Shown: positions 1 through 12,940 of the stretch, in pieces
Numbering within the stretch: position 1 is the stretch's first letter
How the letters are laid out: every line of letters starts with the position of its first letter
Assembly (NCBI GenBank): GCA_900660155.1
Contig: CABFPE010000006.1
Span: 222,172-286,171, forward strand
DNA: 64,000 nucleotides
Source of the DNA: Hofstenia miamia
Taxonomy: Eukaryota; Xenacoelomorpha; Acoela; Hofsteniidae
Direction: 5' to 3'
Made by a program: the position numbers and the translations under genes
Notes under the pieces: model-generated
What the model was told of the DNA's origin: nothing
The model's database searches: none
What the model saw: only the letters and a program-made list of their open reading frames with translations

Positions 1-420
1 GGATGTGGATATCATAAGCTTCCGGTAGAGATGATGTTAAGCCTCATAGCTGAATTTAGATTTCATGATTTAAATTTTAACTGCATCATAATCTGATAAC
101 ATTGAAAATGATCATTACACAAACCTGAATTATAGATGTGTCCATATTATATCTTAAACTGACACAATACAAAGTTAAAAACAAACGTTATTTTAGCAAA
201 AACACGATTACTTATTGTATCGGAATGTATTTAACATATTTAAAGATACATTATAAACCTTATGAATTTTTCACATCATATCAAGAATTGAACATGTACA
301 AAAACTAAGTCTCTTCAGAGCACATAACATCAACTTAAACATTATTGTATAAAGCCAAATTCGCAATATATATAAATCCATGTTTTCTCAATGATTAAAA
401 GCAGAGTGTGTTATTCATCA

Positions 421-2230
421 TCATCGTTCATGGACTGATCTTTCCTGAACACACTGCAAATCACTTGTATAACATTTGCAGAGTGGAGTCCAGTGAAGAC
501 CATGCTTGCTGCAACTGCACTTTTTTTTGCAAACACTTTTACAAGCACAGTTAGTGAGCTCAATCACAGCTTTAGAGGCAGGGGGATGGTATCTTTTGGG
601 AACATATGAATTATCAACAATATTCCAGCCCTTTTCCTCAATCTGTTTGAGATTAGGATGGTTCTGTGTGTAAGATTTGTCACGCATTGCTATGAAGTGT
701 ACGCAGGTGATGTGTGGTAATAAGGCCGCACAAGTTGGAGGCAGCATTTCTCCTAAGTTTTTTGAAGTAAACACTTCCCATCTCAGTCCTGGCAAATTCG
801 TAGGGCCATTTTTGCAGTACACATGCCAAACGAATTGCTCTAAATCCTGGACTTGAAGGGGTAGTTTACCATTGATCAACTTAGTTGGAATAGGACTTTC
901 TCCAAGCCCTAGAAAGCAGTTGATTGCACCATCGTCACTATCAAGCTTTATGTAATGAGTGACCCAGATCTTTTTGGTGATGCCCAAAAATTTCCCACCC
1001 CAATCAGCACCTGAGAAATTGTGAAGTCAAATTAGTCCTTGGCATTTGTTGTCCTATTTGCTGTACACACTTCTTTACATTGATTTCTCTTCGTTTTGTG
1101 CCCTTACCAGTCAAGAACTTGAGTCAGCGACCTCCAAGATCAATAAAAAGTGTGAGGATGTCTGTGTTCGGTGAAGAAACACACCTCACAAAGAACATCA
1201 CTGTCAGCAATTGAAGAAAGGACTTGGTGAGAAATAAGTGTATCAGCTTCTTCATATGAATGAATTTCCTCAAAGTTTTGGCTCTTGATCTTTGTGTCAT
1301 ACACGACAACCATCATCTCATCCCTAAAAATGTTGGCAACATTGCTTAGGTGGCCGATAGTATCGCCATTATCATACAATGCTGATTTAAGTTAAATTGC
1401 CTTGGTGACTGCTATTTTAAGAATTAGATTATCTGGCTCATTTTTGCGCAAAGATTTCACAAATTGAACATTTGGAAGGCGTTCATTGATAATCTTTTTC
1501 AGATACTTGCGGTGATTTGCTGAATTGTCCATTTCTACCTGATACCTTTTCAAAATTGATAGTTATGAACTATTAACTTCTGCCATATTCAGTCCTGCAT
1601 CATCATCAAAGAGGATGTTCTGGACACAGTACAGCAACTCATCATCACACAAAGAACGAATAAGCTTGGCATCAGATTAAATCATTGTAGAAAAGGTATG
1701 TTGAGCAGACCGCAAACATTTCCTGTGGTTGTACTTTTCAAGAGCAGAAGAATCACTAGGATCATGTAAATCTGATAAACATGTTGGGTTTTCAGTTTTA
1801 TTTCTAGAAGGTTTTCACCCATCTTGTCTGAGAAAACACGGTGTAGAGGATCTGATTCATTACTTGAGCAAAAGCTGCAAGCTGAAAATATACATACCTC
1901 CTCCTTTGGATTGGATTTTATTCTTTTTGGTCTGGTTGATTCAGAACCACTTATGGATGGTCTGCCACGTCCTCTCACAGGACAGTGACGGGAATCAGAC
2001 TGAGACCTAAGCCTTTCTATCATGGATTTATTAACAATTGGTTTCCGAAATTCACTATGATAAAGTGCAGCTTTCAGTTGACTTTCATTCATGCTATTTA
2101 GGCAATCAGTAAGTTGTTTGATATCAGTTTGACCAAGTGATAGCCTTTCATTACAAGAGGTGGCTAACTCCTTGATATCATATCAGAATTGTTTATCAGT
2201 TCCTTGCTTGAGGTAGCACCCTCCTTGCAT
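421..2230 (-). pseudogene. Decayed copy of a multi-copy cysteine-rich (CXC-like) gene family
   Basis: Three coding-like blocks follow each other on the minus strand. The first (about 2092-1690) has a cysteine-rich start around CIFSACSFC. The second (about 1379-1124) contains SYEEADTLISHQ followed by an Asp-rich segment. The third (987-421) contains ALLPHIT and AMRDKSYT and ends in a cluster of spaced cysteines (CACKSVCKKKCSC, then CKCY) like a tesmin/TSO1-type CXC motif. From memory, this block order matches an uncharacterised multi-copy protein family common in cnidarian and mollusc genomes, whose middle part looks nuclease-like. That recognition is from pattern only. The blocks lie in different frames, so the copy is dead. 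It may have been carried by a transposon. No function is assigned. Confidence 0.55.
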
Positions 2231-3890
2231 ATGATGCAGATACTGATTGGGACATGACTTATTAGAGTATCTTTATCTTGAAAAGTTCAATATAAACATA
2301 AGTATAAAAAGATAATACATGATTAGGTGCTAAATTTATGTTTAAGATTTAATCCTTAAGTAGCATCAAGTATATGTGGCAAACTGCTTCTTACAATATC
2401 TGACATAACACTAAGGTTTTACTTTTGAAATCAAAACAATCAAAGCAATTTATAATTAATTGACTTCACTAATATTTCATGATACTTTTGTATAATAAAA
2501 TAAAAGATTGCACCAAACGCCTTATCTCCATGAAAAAACCTTGAAAAAAGTTACTATATGGATACATCAATATCAAGGCAAAAACCATCCAGAAGTATAA
2601 GTTGTCCACTTCCAGTTAAGCAAATGATGCACCAATCCTAAAAGGACGAAAAAATCATTGTCAGACAACACTCAAGGGCGAAGATATGCTCAGAATATTG
2701 TTTAAGTTGATTTGGCCATACCAGACTTGAAACTGCCCTCTATTTTGGGTTTGATGAGGTGGAAAGTTTAACCCCATTATTTTCACATAGTTGAACCATA
2801 AACCTACCTAATAAACCAATAATAACAATTTTAGCAAATAAATCCTACGGGATTACACGTCATGCCACACTAAAAATTTTGAGATCAACTATCCCCAAAA
2901 AATTTAAAAGTAATCGAAAGTATATCGTGTACATAAGATCAATGTAACCAAGAAGACTATTTATAAATTTAACCTGCCACTTTTCAAAATTTAGAAACTT
3001 ATATTCTAAAATCTAGTAAATTTAGAGGGACTAATTTGTAAAGAAACTGACAATTACTTTGTAAGTCGAAATATACCTGCATGTTTTTTTAGTTTAATTG
3101 AGCTCCTTAAAAACGACACATCATTTAACAGTTGATCTTCTATGTATGAATCATAAAATATAAATGTTCAGATAATATCAACAAAATCTGTATGAAAATG
3201 ACAAGCAGAATTTTTGATAAGGGTCAAATTTGACCCCATAATATATTTCAAGTGTTAACTTAATCCTCTTAAATACATTGATGTACTGCTAGTGTATACG
3301 ACATTTGTTAAAACTCGTTAAGAAATTACTGATGGGGATAACATCCCCAGAAATCAAATCTATTGCTGCTCATGGAAAAACTTCGATTTTTCGATATAAA
3401 ATGAAATAAATATCAAAAATTACTATGTAGCCATTACACATATATGTACATTAGGGCTATTCCTAAAATTTTTTTTGTAAATTTGCAAAAGCTTGGGTCC
3501 CAAACGTGGAGAAAATTCTAAAATATTTTTACAGAATAAAAAAGAAAAATACTAAACGCAAAAAACGTTATGCCTACTCAATTTTGAGATATTATATTAA
3601 TTCTATGCAGACCTATTTTATAAACAAAAAAGACTGACAGTTCTTAAATGTAAAGTGTATTAGTGCTTTAATTGATAATAATAATAATATTTGTTTTTAA
3701 AATCCTCTGTATATATAATCACTATACAAATAAAGTGATAAGCACTTATTAAGATTTTAAAACTAATTTTGTGTCTAGTTCAATGACTAAGCTTTGTTGT
3801 TGGGATTGATTGAATTTTTTGGTAATTTAAATAGTTGGTTTTTCTTGTTTTTAATTTATTTTTACATTTCTTTTAAAGTCTAATTAATTT
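2231..3890. other. Intergenic stretch, nothing recognised
   Basis: AT-rich sequence without a supported exon. A short palindrome-like GGGTCAAATTTGACCCC occurs near 3222. A short ATA/AAT run lies near 3675-3690, just before the 3' end of the LINE to the right. Confidence 0.5.
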
Positions 3891-3899
3891 TTTTTCCTT

Positions 3900-5720
3900 A
3901 AATTAAGGTGTTATTTCATTCCATAAGTCTATACAAAAATTAGTAACTGAGTTCATCATGTTTTTCTTAAATTTAAGTTTTCTATAAGAAATTGTTCTTA
4001 AATGTATTTTAGTTGGTATTTTGTTTCTTGCCTTCAATTTGAAAAATACTTCTAGAGATCTTAGTTTTTGTAGATATTCTAATGAAAATAAGTAGTTATC
4101 TTCTTTGATTGTAGCTTGATTTCTTCTTTCACAGATGGCATTGATACTCCAATTGAAAGTTCTTTCTAGTTTGATCTTCATTTTTTTATTGAGAGTTGTT
4201 AATAAACAGGCTGAATATAAATAATGAGGCAATATATATGATTTTATTAGAGTAATTTTCCAATTTATAAATATGAATTTTTGAATTTTAGTTAATGTTT
4301 TGATTCCTTGTATCATTTTCTGCATTATTTTGTTGACTTCAATGTCAAATGTTAACTTATTGTCAAAGATTATTCCCAAGTATTCAATTTTTTGCCTCTT
4401 CTTGTATAATGTTATTGTTTATTTTTAACATTAATTTTTCAGTCTTGTTAGAAATATTTAATACCATAAATGTATTCGTTTCAACATTTAATTTCATTTT
4501 ATTTTTTTCAAAGTATAATATTGCAGTTTGTAGTGTGCTTAATAAATCACAATGGTTGGTTGAATACAGCAGCGTGTCATCAGCATATTAGACATCTTTT
4601 ATATTTTCATTAAAATTGATGTCATTAACATTAAGATTGAATATTAATGGCCCTAGAACTGAGCCTTGAGGTATTCCTTTATTAATTATTAGTTTATAAG
4701 AGATTTCATTGTTTACTTTTACGTATTGTTGTCTATTAATTAAATCTTAAGTTAATAACTTAGTTACATATTCCTTAAAGTTGTATATATGTTTTAATTT
4801 TTTAATTAGTATTTCAATTGAATTAAATGCTTTAGATAGATCTAATGATAAGACGTAAATACTATCTCCTTTATCTATGTGATTTCTCTAATCGTCTAAA
4901 ACAAAAATTAATGCATTATTCGTAGACAGATTCTTTCTAAATCCAAATTATACAGATCGTATTATTTGATATTTTTTGAAATATTCATTTATTTGGTAAT
5001 ATAAAATTCTTTCGAATATTTTTCTTATAATTGATAGAACTGAGATTGGTTTGTAATTAGTTGTTTCATCAATGTCACATTTTTGTATATAGGTATTATT
5101 TCTGCAATTTTTAATTTCTCTGGATAAACACCTTCATTAATGCATTGATTTAATATGCCGCATAGTGGTCTACTTATGATTTTCATTTCTGCTTTTATAA
5201 ACCATGTTGGTGTTTTGCTCGGTGGCTGAGACTTGTTAACTTTTACATGCCTTGATGTTTTCTTAAATTGATGTAGTGATACAAAAGTAAAATAAAATTT
5301 TTTCTTGTTTCTTAAATTCTTATGAATTGCCCTTTCTTTTTGATTGAGAATTTTTCTTTGTTCACAATCATTAAATTCTCCTAATTTTATAAATGATTCA
5401 TTTAATATAGTTGCTATTAATTTCCGTTTTTAATAATTTCACCATTTTCGCTTCTTATAGTTGGAACTTCCAATTTTTTGTGGAAAAAGCTAGAACTGAA
5501 TTTCCATTTTTGTGAATTTTTTGTTTTCAAAAGACTGTTTCAAAAAAATATTTAAATCTTGTCTACATTTATTAGCTACTTGATTTCTTATGTTCTTATA
5601 TTCAATAACGTTTGCTATATTCTTATCCTTACAGCGTATTATATATAGTACGCAGCATGTTTCATTTTGATTAAAAGCTTAGATTTATTTGTTATCCACA
5701 ATTTGCATTTCGATATTTTT
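3900..5720 (-). mobile_element. LINE (non-LTR retrotransposon), reverse transcriptase region, decayed
   Basis: On the minus strand the reverse transcriptase signatures appear in the right order: a finger-region relative of NYRPIS near 5300, the GIPQGSVLGPLIFN motif at about 4611-4680, the catalytic YADDTLLYST box at about 4565-4590, and LGIIFDNKLTF at about 4350-4380. A 158-residue C-terminal piece (4379-3903) follows. The pattern is that of the Jockey/CR1 group, but I cannot give a family. Several stops and frame changes interrupt it, and no endonuclease domain is evident. The 3' end is close to 3890, beside an AT-rich tail. Confidence 0.8.
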
Positions 5721-6054
5721 TTCTGAGATTTAGTTTACTATATCTTTCATGAGCTTAATAGCTTTCTGAGCTGCTTGATTTTACCTAGAAACCTCAATAA
5801 TCCAACAAGTTCTAAGCTGGAAAAACATTTTAAGTATTCTTTTGATTTTGGATAAAACATTAGTGTGCTATAAAGCTCTAGCTAGATGCTAGTATCAAAA
5901 CTTTGATTTAAGCCAAACAGAGTATCAAGTATTTACGATTAATAACAAAACTTGCTGAAGATGCGGCCAATTATCTGATAATAGAAAATTATAGTATTAA
6001 GAGTAACATAAAAATCATCTTTGTAATAATAATAATATTAATAATGTATTATAC

Positions 6055-6735
6055 AAAAGAATCAAGACGAAGTGATTAAAGCTATTAATAAACTAAAACC
6101 CAATAAATCTGGTGGTCCATCTATAATTCCTTCCTGGATATTAAAAGCAACTGCCTTTATAATTGCTGAACCTCAAAATTTCATCTTCAATGAATCCTAA
6201 AAACAAAACAACTTTCCAAATCGTTTGAAATAAGCATATATTACTTCGGTTTTCAAAAAGAAAACTGTTTCTTTAAATACTAACTATAGGCCGATCTCAA
6301 TTTCTTCACAAATAAGTAAAATTTTCGAACGACTCTTACATAATCAAATTAGTGACCACTTTTTAAAACACCAATTAATGTCAAAAACACAACTTGGTTT
6401 CCGCAAGAATTTTTCAACTGATGATGCTCCTTTGTATGCTACCAAAAATGGTGATTATCTCTGGCCTTTATCCAATTTGTTGCAGTGGCATGTCTCGATC
6501 TTTCAAAAGCTGTTGACTCTATTAATTACGATATCTTATGTATGAAATTAGAAAAGCTGGGATTTTCTGAAAGTAGCGTTAAATTAATATCTAGTATCTA
6601 TCCAACAGAATTCAGCGCGTCAAATTTAATAATATTTTCTCTAATTGGCTATCTATAAAAAACGGAGTATCACAAGGTACCATTCTTAGACCGCTACTTC
6701 TTAATGTATATGTTAATGACATGTAGCAATATACG
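6055..6735 (+). mobile_element. LINE reverse transcriptase fragment
   Basis: The plus strand reads KLNPNKSGG-like, then NYRPISISSQISKIFERLL, then TQLGFRKNFSTDDA, and finally NGVSQGTILRPLLLN at about 6660-6705, the position of the PQG motif. These are the finger and early palm parts of a LINE reverse transcriptase. The fragment stops before the YADD box and is followed at once by a Penelope-like element on the opposite strand. Several stops are present. Confidence 0.75.
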
Positions 6736-6745
6736 AATTATTTAA

Positions 6746-8030
6746 TTAAAAGATATTATAATGTAATTGAACGTTGATTAGAGGTAATTTGTGCTGATGT
6801 ATGTAGTCATTTTTGGTGTTAAGATCTTGCATTGATCTTATGTTTATACCTTCAATTACTTTTAAATTTTTTGGGATGGTTGATCTTAAAATTTTGATGT
6901 CATAATTTAATCCACATTTTCTTAGGTGTTCTGATATTGACTTAGTTTCGTGTTCTTTTATTCTTTTGCTTAGTAGTCTGCTACTATATCCAATATAGTC
7001 CTCACCACAGGTGCAATTGATTTTATAGATAACATTGGTCTTATCGGATATCTTTGTCATTGATATTAATTCTGGGTTTTTGCGTTGTATAAACATATCT
7101 TTCGTTTTCTTTTATATAATTTATTCGTCGTATCTGATTAATCATATCTGTTGTTTGCTTACCTTTATATTTAATTTTAAAAGTGTGTTCAAAATTATTC
7201 GAATATTTTTCTGTCTTGTTCAATATTTCATCCATTATTTCTTTAATAAATTTGTTAATAAAATTACGTGGTTATTCGTTTTTCTTCAGATTCAACTTTA
7301 GTTTGATTATTTCTTGGTTTATGAATTCATAAAAATTCGATGTTTTGCTCCTTTAATTAGTGCGATTTTGTATGCTACAGGTGAATTTGAATTGAAATTT
7401 TAAACTAAACCTGTATCGGTTGGTTTTCTATAAATTCCTGTAACAAAGCCATTTGCTGTTCTTTGAATGTTCACGTTTAGAAAATGAAAATTATTGTTAA
7501 GTTCTTTTTCCATTGTATATTTTATGTGGTCATCTATTGTATTTAGTTTTGTTAATATCAATTCTGCATCTTCCATATTTACTATAGCAAATAAATTGTC
7601 CATATAACTTTCATAAAAATGAAATTTGATGCTATTTGATGCATAATGTTTCTCAATGTAGTTTAAATAGATGTTAGCTAGGGTTGGGCTTAAGGAATTA
7701 ACCAATACCTAAACCATCTTTCTGCAAGTAAAATTCTCCCTTAAATTCCATTAATGAATTTTTCGTTGCAAGCATTAAGAGCGTCTTTGTTGTTTAGTAT
7801 TTTAGATCGTAAATCGTTAGGTCTTTACTTTTTAAAATTTCTGTTATTATGTTTATGGCTTTTTTCTAGAGGAACATTGGTGTATAAACTTTTGATGTCG
7901 TATAATGCCATATACTTACTCGCATCTTGTTTCATAATATGATCATAAAATGTTTTTGAATTCGTGTTTATTTTTGCTTCAGGTTATTTAATATATCAAT
8001 TAGAGTGCCGGATAGTTTTTATTTATAGAG
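6746..8030 (-). mobile_element. Penelope-like element: reverse transcriptase plus GIY-YIG endonuclease, decayed
   Basis: Read on the minus strand, the right part (about 8020-7400) carries Penelope-type reverse transcriptase motifs: an MALYDIKSLYTNVPLE-like segment near 7900, SLSPTLANIYLNYIE, YMDNLFAI (the YVDD-like catalytic box), and IYRKPTDT at the end of the palm. The left part (7096-6746) carries a GIY-YIG nuclease: VIYKINCTCGEDYIGYS followed by SKRIKEHE. Reverse transcriptase followed by a C-terminal GIY-YIG domain is diagnostic of Penelope-like elements, which are distinct from LINEs and from LTR elements. The copy is broken into several frames and lacks recognisable ends. Confidence 0.85.
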
Positions 8031-9791
8031 CCACATGAATTTGCAATCCCAAGTTCAACCTAGTACTCAGAAAGTTCGTGATTATCAAACTCACTATTCC
8101 AAAAAATTTTTTTCGATCCATGCTTTCAGTATGATAGTAATAGTGGACTAATAACTTTACTTTGCTTTTATATATACACTGTAATTCAATATTTGTAATA
8201 GAATCTAGTATCTCAATTTCAATGAAAAGTAAAAATTCAAAATTAATATTTTCCAGTCAAATTTAGTTTGAAAAATTCACGGATTTTAATACCCTCGAAT
8301 ACAATTTTGTTTAATGTTTACAATAACTTTTTGGCTTGTTATTTTATTTGTCATTGCTTGTGCAATTCTTGTTTTCATTTCTTTATCCACAATTTTGACG
8401 TTAATTGTGTTTTGCTGCTTGAAACAATTTCAATTCATATTAAATTGCAAAATGGCGGATCTTGGATTTAGACATAATATAATTAATAAGACAGGGGATA
8501 CCATAAGAAACTCAACTATATAAAATCCATATAATGTGTTATGATTATAGTTGGTGACAATTTTAGGAATTCCATTATTAGAAAAGCTTACAAATTTGCA
8601 AGGAAATGAATGTGATGGAGTTTTATCAATTTCTACTCATAATCAGTCAGGTAAATAAAAAAGGGTTGTACATATATACATATATACTATGTTGTATATA
8701 TAATTATGCATATCATGTACATCATATGATATCACATTTAGTCAATATAAACAACTGATTTAACGACATATTTTTGACTTCGTTTCTGATACTGTGGTGT
8801 GAGGGCAACTACATGCAAAAGAAGCGATCTGACTCAAACAGAGATGGATATGGATCGAAAATTGAGACACGGTCAGCTGGGCCTGAATTCAATCTGTTTC
8901 ACGTATATTATAGCCGTTTGTGTCCATTTTATGGTGGCTGCCAAAAAAAATTATTGAATTTGTTGGTTTGCTGAATCAAAATTGAGTTTTAGATTTACAT
9001 TTTAGAAGAATATATATTATGTTTGGAGCATTTCAAAATTTAAATTTTATTTAAAAACAACATATATTTGTCAATATAGTACTTGAAATTATAAAGGATT
9101 CGCTACATTTGGGTTGATTTGCGTGCACTGTTGCGTAATATTTTTTTTAACTTCGGAACATTTTTCTAAGCCTGGATCTGCAATCCCTGATTCATGTCTA
9201 TGTCTTATCTAAAGACTGTGCTGAAGCACTTAAAATACTTGTATGCGTATTTGGAATCAAAGCATTTGATATGGTTTTATCCATATAGGCTTTTTATTAC
9301 CTTCAAGCATTTTTTATTTTCTGGTTTGATAATCCAGTTATGCTATTTTACTTAGGCTTATTGAGTAGGACTAGTTTTGGTATGCAAACAGTTCAACTGG
9401 GTCATTTGCTGGGCTTTTCAAAATTTCAATCATTTCATGCATTCCTGGGCTTGCTACTTGAGCATATATGTGTGAATTCCATTTCAATGATTACATGGCA
9501 AATAGTGACAACTTCACTGTGAATCTGCGAACTTTTTCCAATGCATATTTCCATCATTTTTCCGATAGCTTTCAAAGTTCGAAATTGTGAATTGTAAAAA
9601 TGTATCAATTCTTTGATGTACTTGCTAGTGTTAGCAAAATTTGTTTGCAATAAATTGTGTACAAAAAAATCGAAAATATTTACTTCCAATAATTAAATGT
9701 ACATTACATAATTAATGATTAGCAAAGTTGTAACCTGAAACAGATTAATAGCAATCATAATTCCATTAAGCATTCCTTATTGGTTGCTAAG
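8031..9791. other. Intergenic stretch with short repeat debris
   Basis: No supported exon. A short segment near 8845-8865 (GATGGATATGGATCG) resembles the arm of the hAT-like MITE at 14992-15463. The open frames at 8268-8523 are short, hydrophobic and AT-driven, and I do not accept them as genes. Confidence 0.45.
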
Positions 9792-10220
9792 TTAGCAACT
9801 AGAGATGAGTGCGGTGCAGTAATACCGCGGTAGCGATTTACACCATTGCGGTGGCTAGCTGTAGATCTAAGACAACTTGCGATTGCATAAAAGCTATACA
9901 GATATCGTCTTTTGTTTTAAGATTTAAAATCTTTAAGTATTTTTGAATCTTTCATGGAAAATTGGATACTATTCTAATAAAATTGAACGAAATGACAAAA
10001 TACCTAAGAAGTTGTCGTTAGGCCCTTCTACGGATGATACATAACCTCAAAAATAATTCAGAAATATTCATTTTTTCTTACAAAAAATGACTTCGTTGCG
10101 GTATACCGCAGTAAAATTTGCGGTTAAAAATACACATTGTGGTGGTTAGAGGTGAAATCTTTTTCTCTGTGGTGGTAAATTGTTCATAAAACCTGTCCTG
10201 CGTTCATCTCTATTAGCAAC
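9792..10220. mobile_element. hAT-type MITE with perfect 8-bp target duplication
   Basis: The element is 9800-10212 (413 bp). It starts TAGAGATGA and ends with the exact inverse TCATCTCTA, and it is flanked on both sides by TTAGCAAC (9792-9799 and 10213-10220). An 8-bp target duplication plus a terminus fitting the YARNG consensus is the hAT hallmark. Inside are short GCGGT-rich inverted motifs and no transposase, so it is non-autonomous. Confidence 0.85.
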
Positions 10221-11590
10221 AGTAACACATTTATATGCTAATTTCAAATTGCATAAGAAACTTTCAAAAGAAGAGCAGGTTTCAAGTCTAATACATGAAG
10301 AATATTTGATACACAAAATATATACAAGAATGTTTTCTTGAAAAATACATGCGTACATAGAACTATAACGCTGTACGTGAACATCCTCTACTCTTGCTTA
10401 AACACAAGAAATCACCAAATAAAAAAATCAATTTTATCTAAAATCTTATTATTATATAAATTGTTGCAATTTTTGTTTATTGTATATGCAACTTTTTTAA
10501 GTCTTTGATATTTTGTCATCATTATATACTGTTAAAGATAACTAATTACTCAATAAGGATTTTTCGTCTTTAAATATATTTAACATTATATACAATTTCA
10601 TACAAAAAGATTAATGAACATTTTTTGTATTTTTTTTCATGAAAATGGTTAACTAGAGCAATTTGAAAATTGAATGTGGACCTCTTTAGGCCAACACCTT
10701 GAGATTTTTGTGAATAAATCAGAGAAAATCTTTATACACAATATCTGTATATGTATTCAAACTGAATACAAACATGCTTTCAACATTAGCAATGAAAGCA
10801 ATAATCAACCAATAAAAATAGCACGCAATTCTCAACGGTGAGTGTGGCTTTCTCAAAGTAGTTGATACTGTTAAATTGCAGTTTGTGAGCAATTGAGATT
10901 GTTGTGGTTGAATAGTTGAAATGATTCACAATAAAGTAATTAATAGACGTTTTTGTTATTGGCATCTAAAATCAACATGCTCATTGTTCAATAGCAAAAG
11001 GTACTAAATTTTATTATTTAGTTTTATGCTATCATGCATAATGGAAGTATAAATTATTCACCCATATACATTTTCACCAAATTTGATATTTAAGTTTAGA
11101 GATATCATATGATTTTAGTAGGAACAGTTGCGTACATACGTTTGACTTTCATAATTTTAGATGGATATTTATTGACAGAACTGTAAATGTAACTTGAAAA
11201 ACTTGAAAAACGGTCTACATGCCACTGTGCTGTTTATGGTATGGCCCAGAGATGGAATTGGATCGGATCGGATCTAAATTTTGAGAAAATTTCAGATCTG
11301 TTTCGGTACCAAAAATTTTTAAAAATTGTATATTTGTACATTTTATTGATTACGCACATTTTAACATTGAATCCTACTTTAGGTGTGTGGCTAATAATCT
11401 CAATCTAAGCAAAATTTAATAATTGAATTTCATTGTTCATACAGCAGGTTTTGCTGCTATTTTTCAAAATTAATAAAATTGGTGGCTAATATTTAAAATC
11501 TAAAAATGTGATTCATGTTAGCCATCACATAGCGATAAAATTTATCAATATTATTATTGTAAATTTGATATGAAACATGTTGTCATAAAA
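10221..11590. other. Intergenic stretch, mostly unremarkable
   Basis: No supported exon. A short motif GGATCGGATCGGATCT sits at about 11261-11276 behind CAGAGATGG. This looks like one end of a MITE whose other end I cannot find. Confidence 0.4.
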
Positions 11591-11599
11591 TTTAGTAAG

Positions 11600-12140
11600 A
11601 CAGTCAAACCTCCGTTTTCGAGCATAATCCGTTCAAGAAGGCTGTTGAAAAACCGAAACAATTTTTTCCATTATAATCAATGTAAATAATTTTAATCTGT
11701 TCCAAGTATATTTTTTACCATAAATACAAAATGGTAAAAATAGACCACGTGTTCTATTTTAATAAAGATAGCCTGTCTAAAAGAATATAAAAACAAAATG
11801 CAAACATTTCGTATTTTTTTTACCAACTCTAACATACAGAACATTAAAAGGTATGATACAATAAAAAAATATAAAAAGGGCATAAAATTGTTAGTAACAT
11901 ATAGAGTAATATACAGTAAAAGATCATGTGAACAAAAGCACATTTTTATCAATTTTTCGAAGGAGAATCATCTTCCATAAAAACGTCGATTGGAAGTGTC
12001 GTCTCTCTCGCTCTTTTCTTCGCTTGGGGAGACGTTGCCACAGGGTGTTTCTTCCTTTTCATGAAGAACCTAACTAGAGTTACTTGTTTTTCGACGCAAG
12101 TACACCGCTTTCGGGTACGCTCGGCTTCTTTCGGTTTGTT
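11600..12140. mobile_element. Probable pogo/Tigger-like MITE remnant
   Basis: The left part begins AGTCAAACCTCCGTTTTCG and continues with ATAATCCGTTC and GAAAAACCGAAACAA. This style of terminus (CAGTNNAACCTC with CCGTTC inside) is widespread in pogo-type MITEs. A GC-richer right part near 12090-12145 (TTTTCGACGCAAG, then CTTTCGGTTTG) has weakly inverted counterparts. The boundaries and the target duplication were not resolved. Confidence 0.4.
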
Positions 12141-12840
12141 TTGGAATGTAAATTGACATGCTGGAATTCTCTTCCAAGAACTTTCAGATTAATTTAGAAA
12201 TTATGAAAGCTCGACCTTATAATAGGCTGCAATTATCAATTTTCAAATCAAGACCTTGAACTTAGAACATCAGTGACTAACCAATTAATACTGACAGAAT
12301 AAATCATAGAAACTGTTTCTATAGCTCACCATTCGCAAAGCCGAAATACTTTATGTTCTTAAATTTCTTCAATTCTCATCAAAACAGATGTGAATTTGGT
12401 TATGGTATTGATATGGTTTCAGATAAACTTTAATGACATTTCATGAAAACTTTAGGTAATGTGTGGAAAAGATTTAATAAATATTTAATTAATATTGCAA
12501 ACAATGATATATTTGATACAATTCAAAATATTTATAGATATGTAAGGAAATACATTTTACATAGAGGAAAACTACTTAAAAATGGATTAATGGCTAATAT
12601 CCAGAATTGAGTGTCCCGCGTAAATGTTTAGAGTTAAACAAAATTTGTAAAATTCTACTCACAATGCGCTACTAGATAAATTATAATAATTGATGGGATA
12701 GGAAGACCAATGGATTTCAAAACTTCAGTATTTGACTAAGTAAATGCAATCACATTTATACAAATTTAGCTCACTGACAAATACAGCTGTTGCCAGTATC
12801 ACTTGAATTATTTCAACGCTCCCACGAGCGGCTCACAAAA

Positions 12841-12940
12841 ATGGATACACGTCTTCACAAGTTACACGCACTCTATAAGGAATGCGATCGCAATGGCCAA
12901 GGATACTTGCTCCTAGAAGACCTCACCGTTATATTAAATG
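12841..12940 (+). CDS. RASEF: RASEF exon 1 (start, first EF-hand)
   Basis: Encodes the start Met and the first EF-hand loop DRNGQGYLLLED, with Asp at position 1 and Asp rather than the usual Glu at position 12. Position 5 is Gln, so calcium binding here may be weak. The donor is GTAAAC, phase 1. The 5' untranslated region must lie upstream but shows no clear boundary. Confidence 0.85.

Noticed and set aside
8268-8523. Overlapping hydrophobic frames that could suggest a small membrane protein
   Set aside because: Composition-driven (TTT/ATT-rich), no splice signals, no family features.
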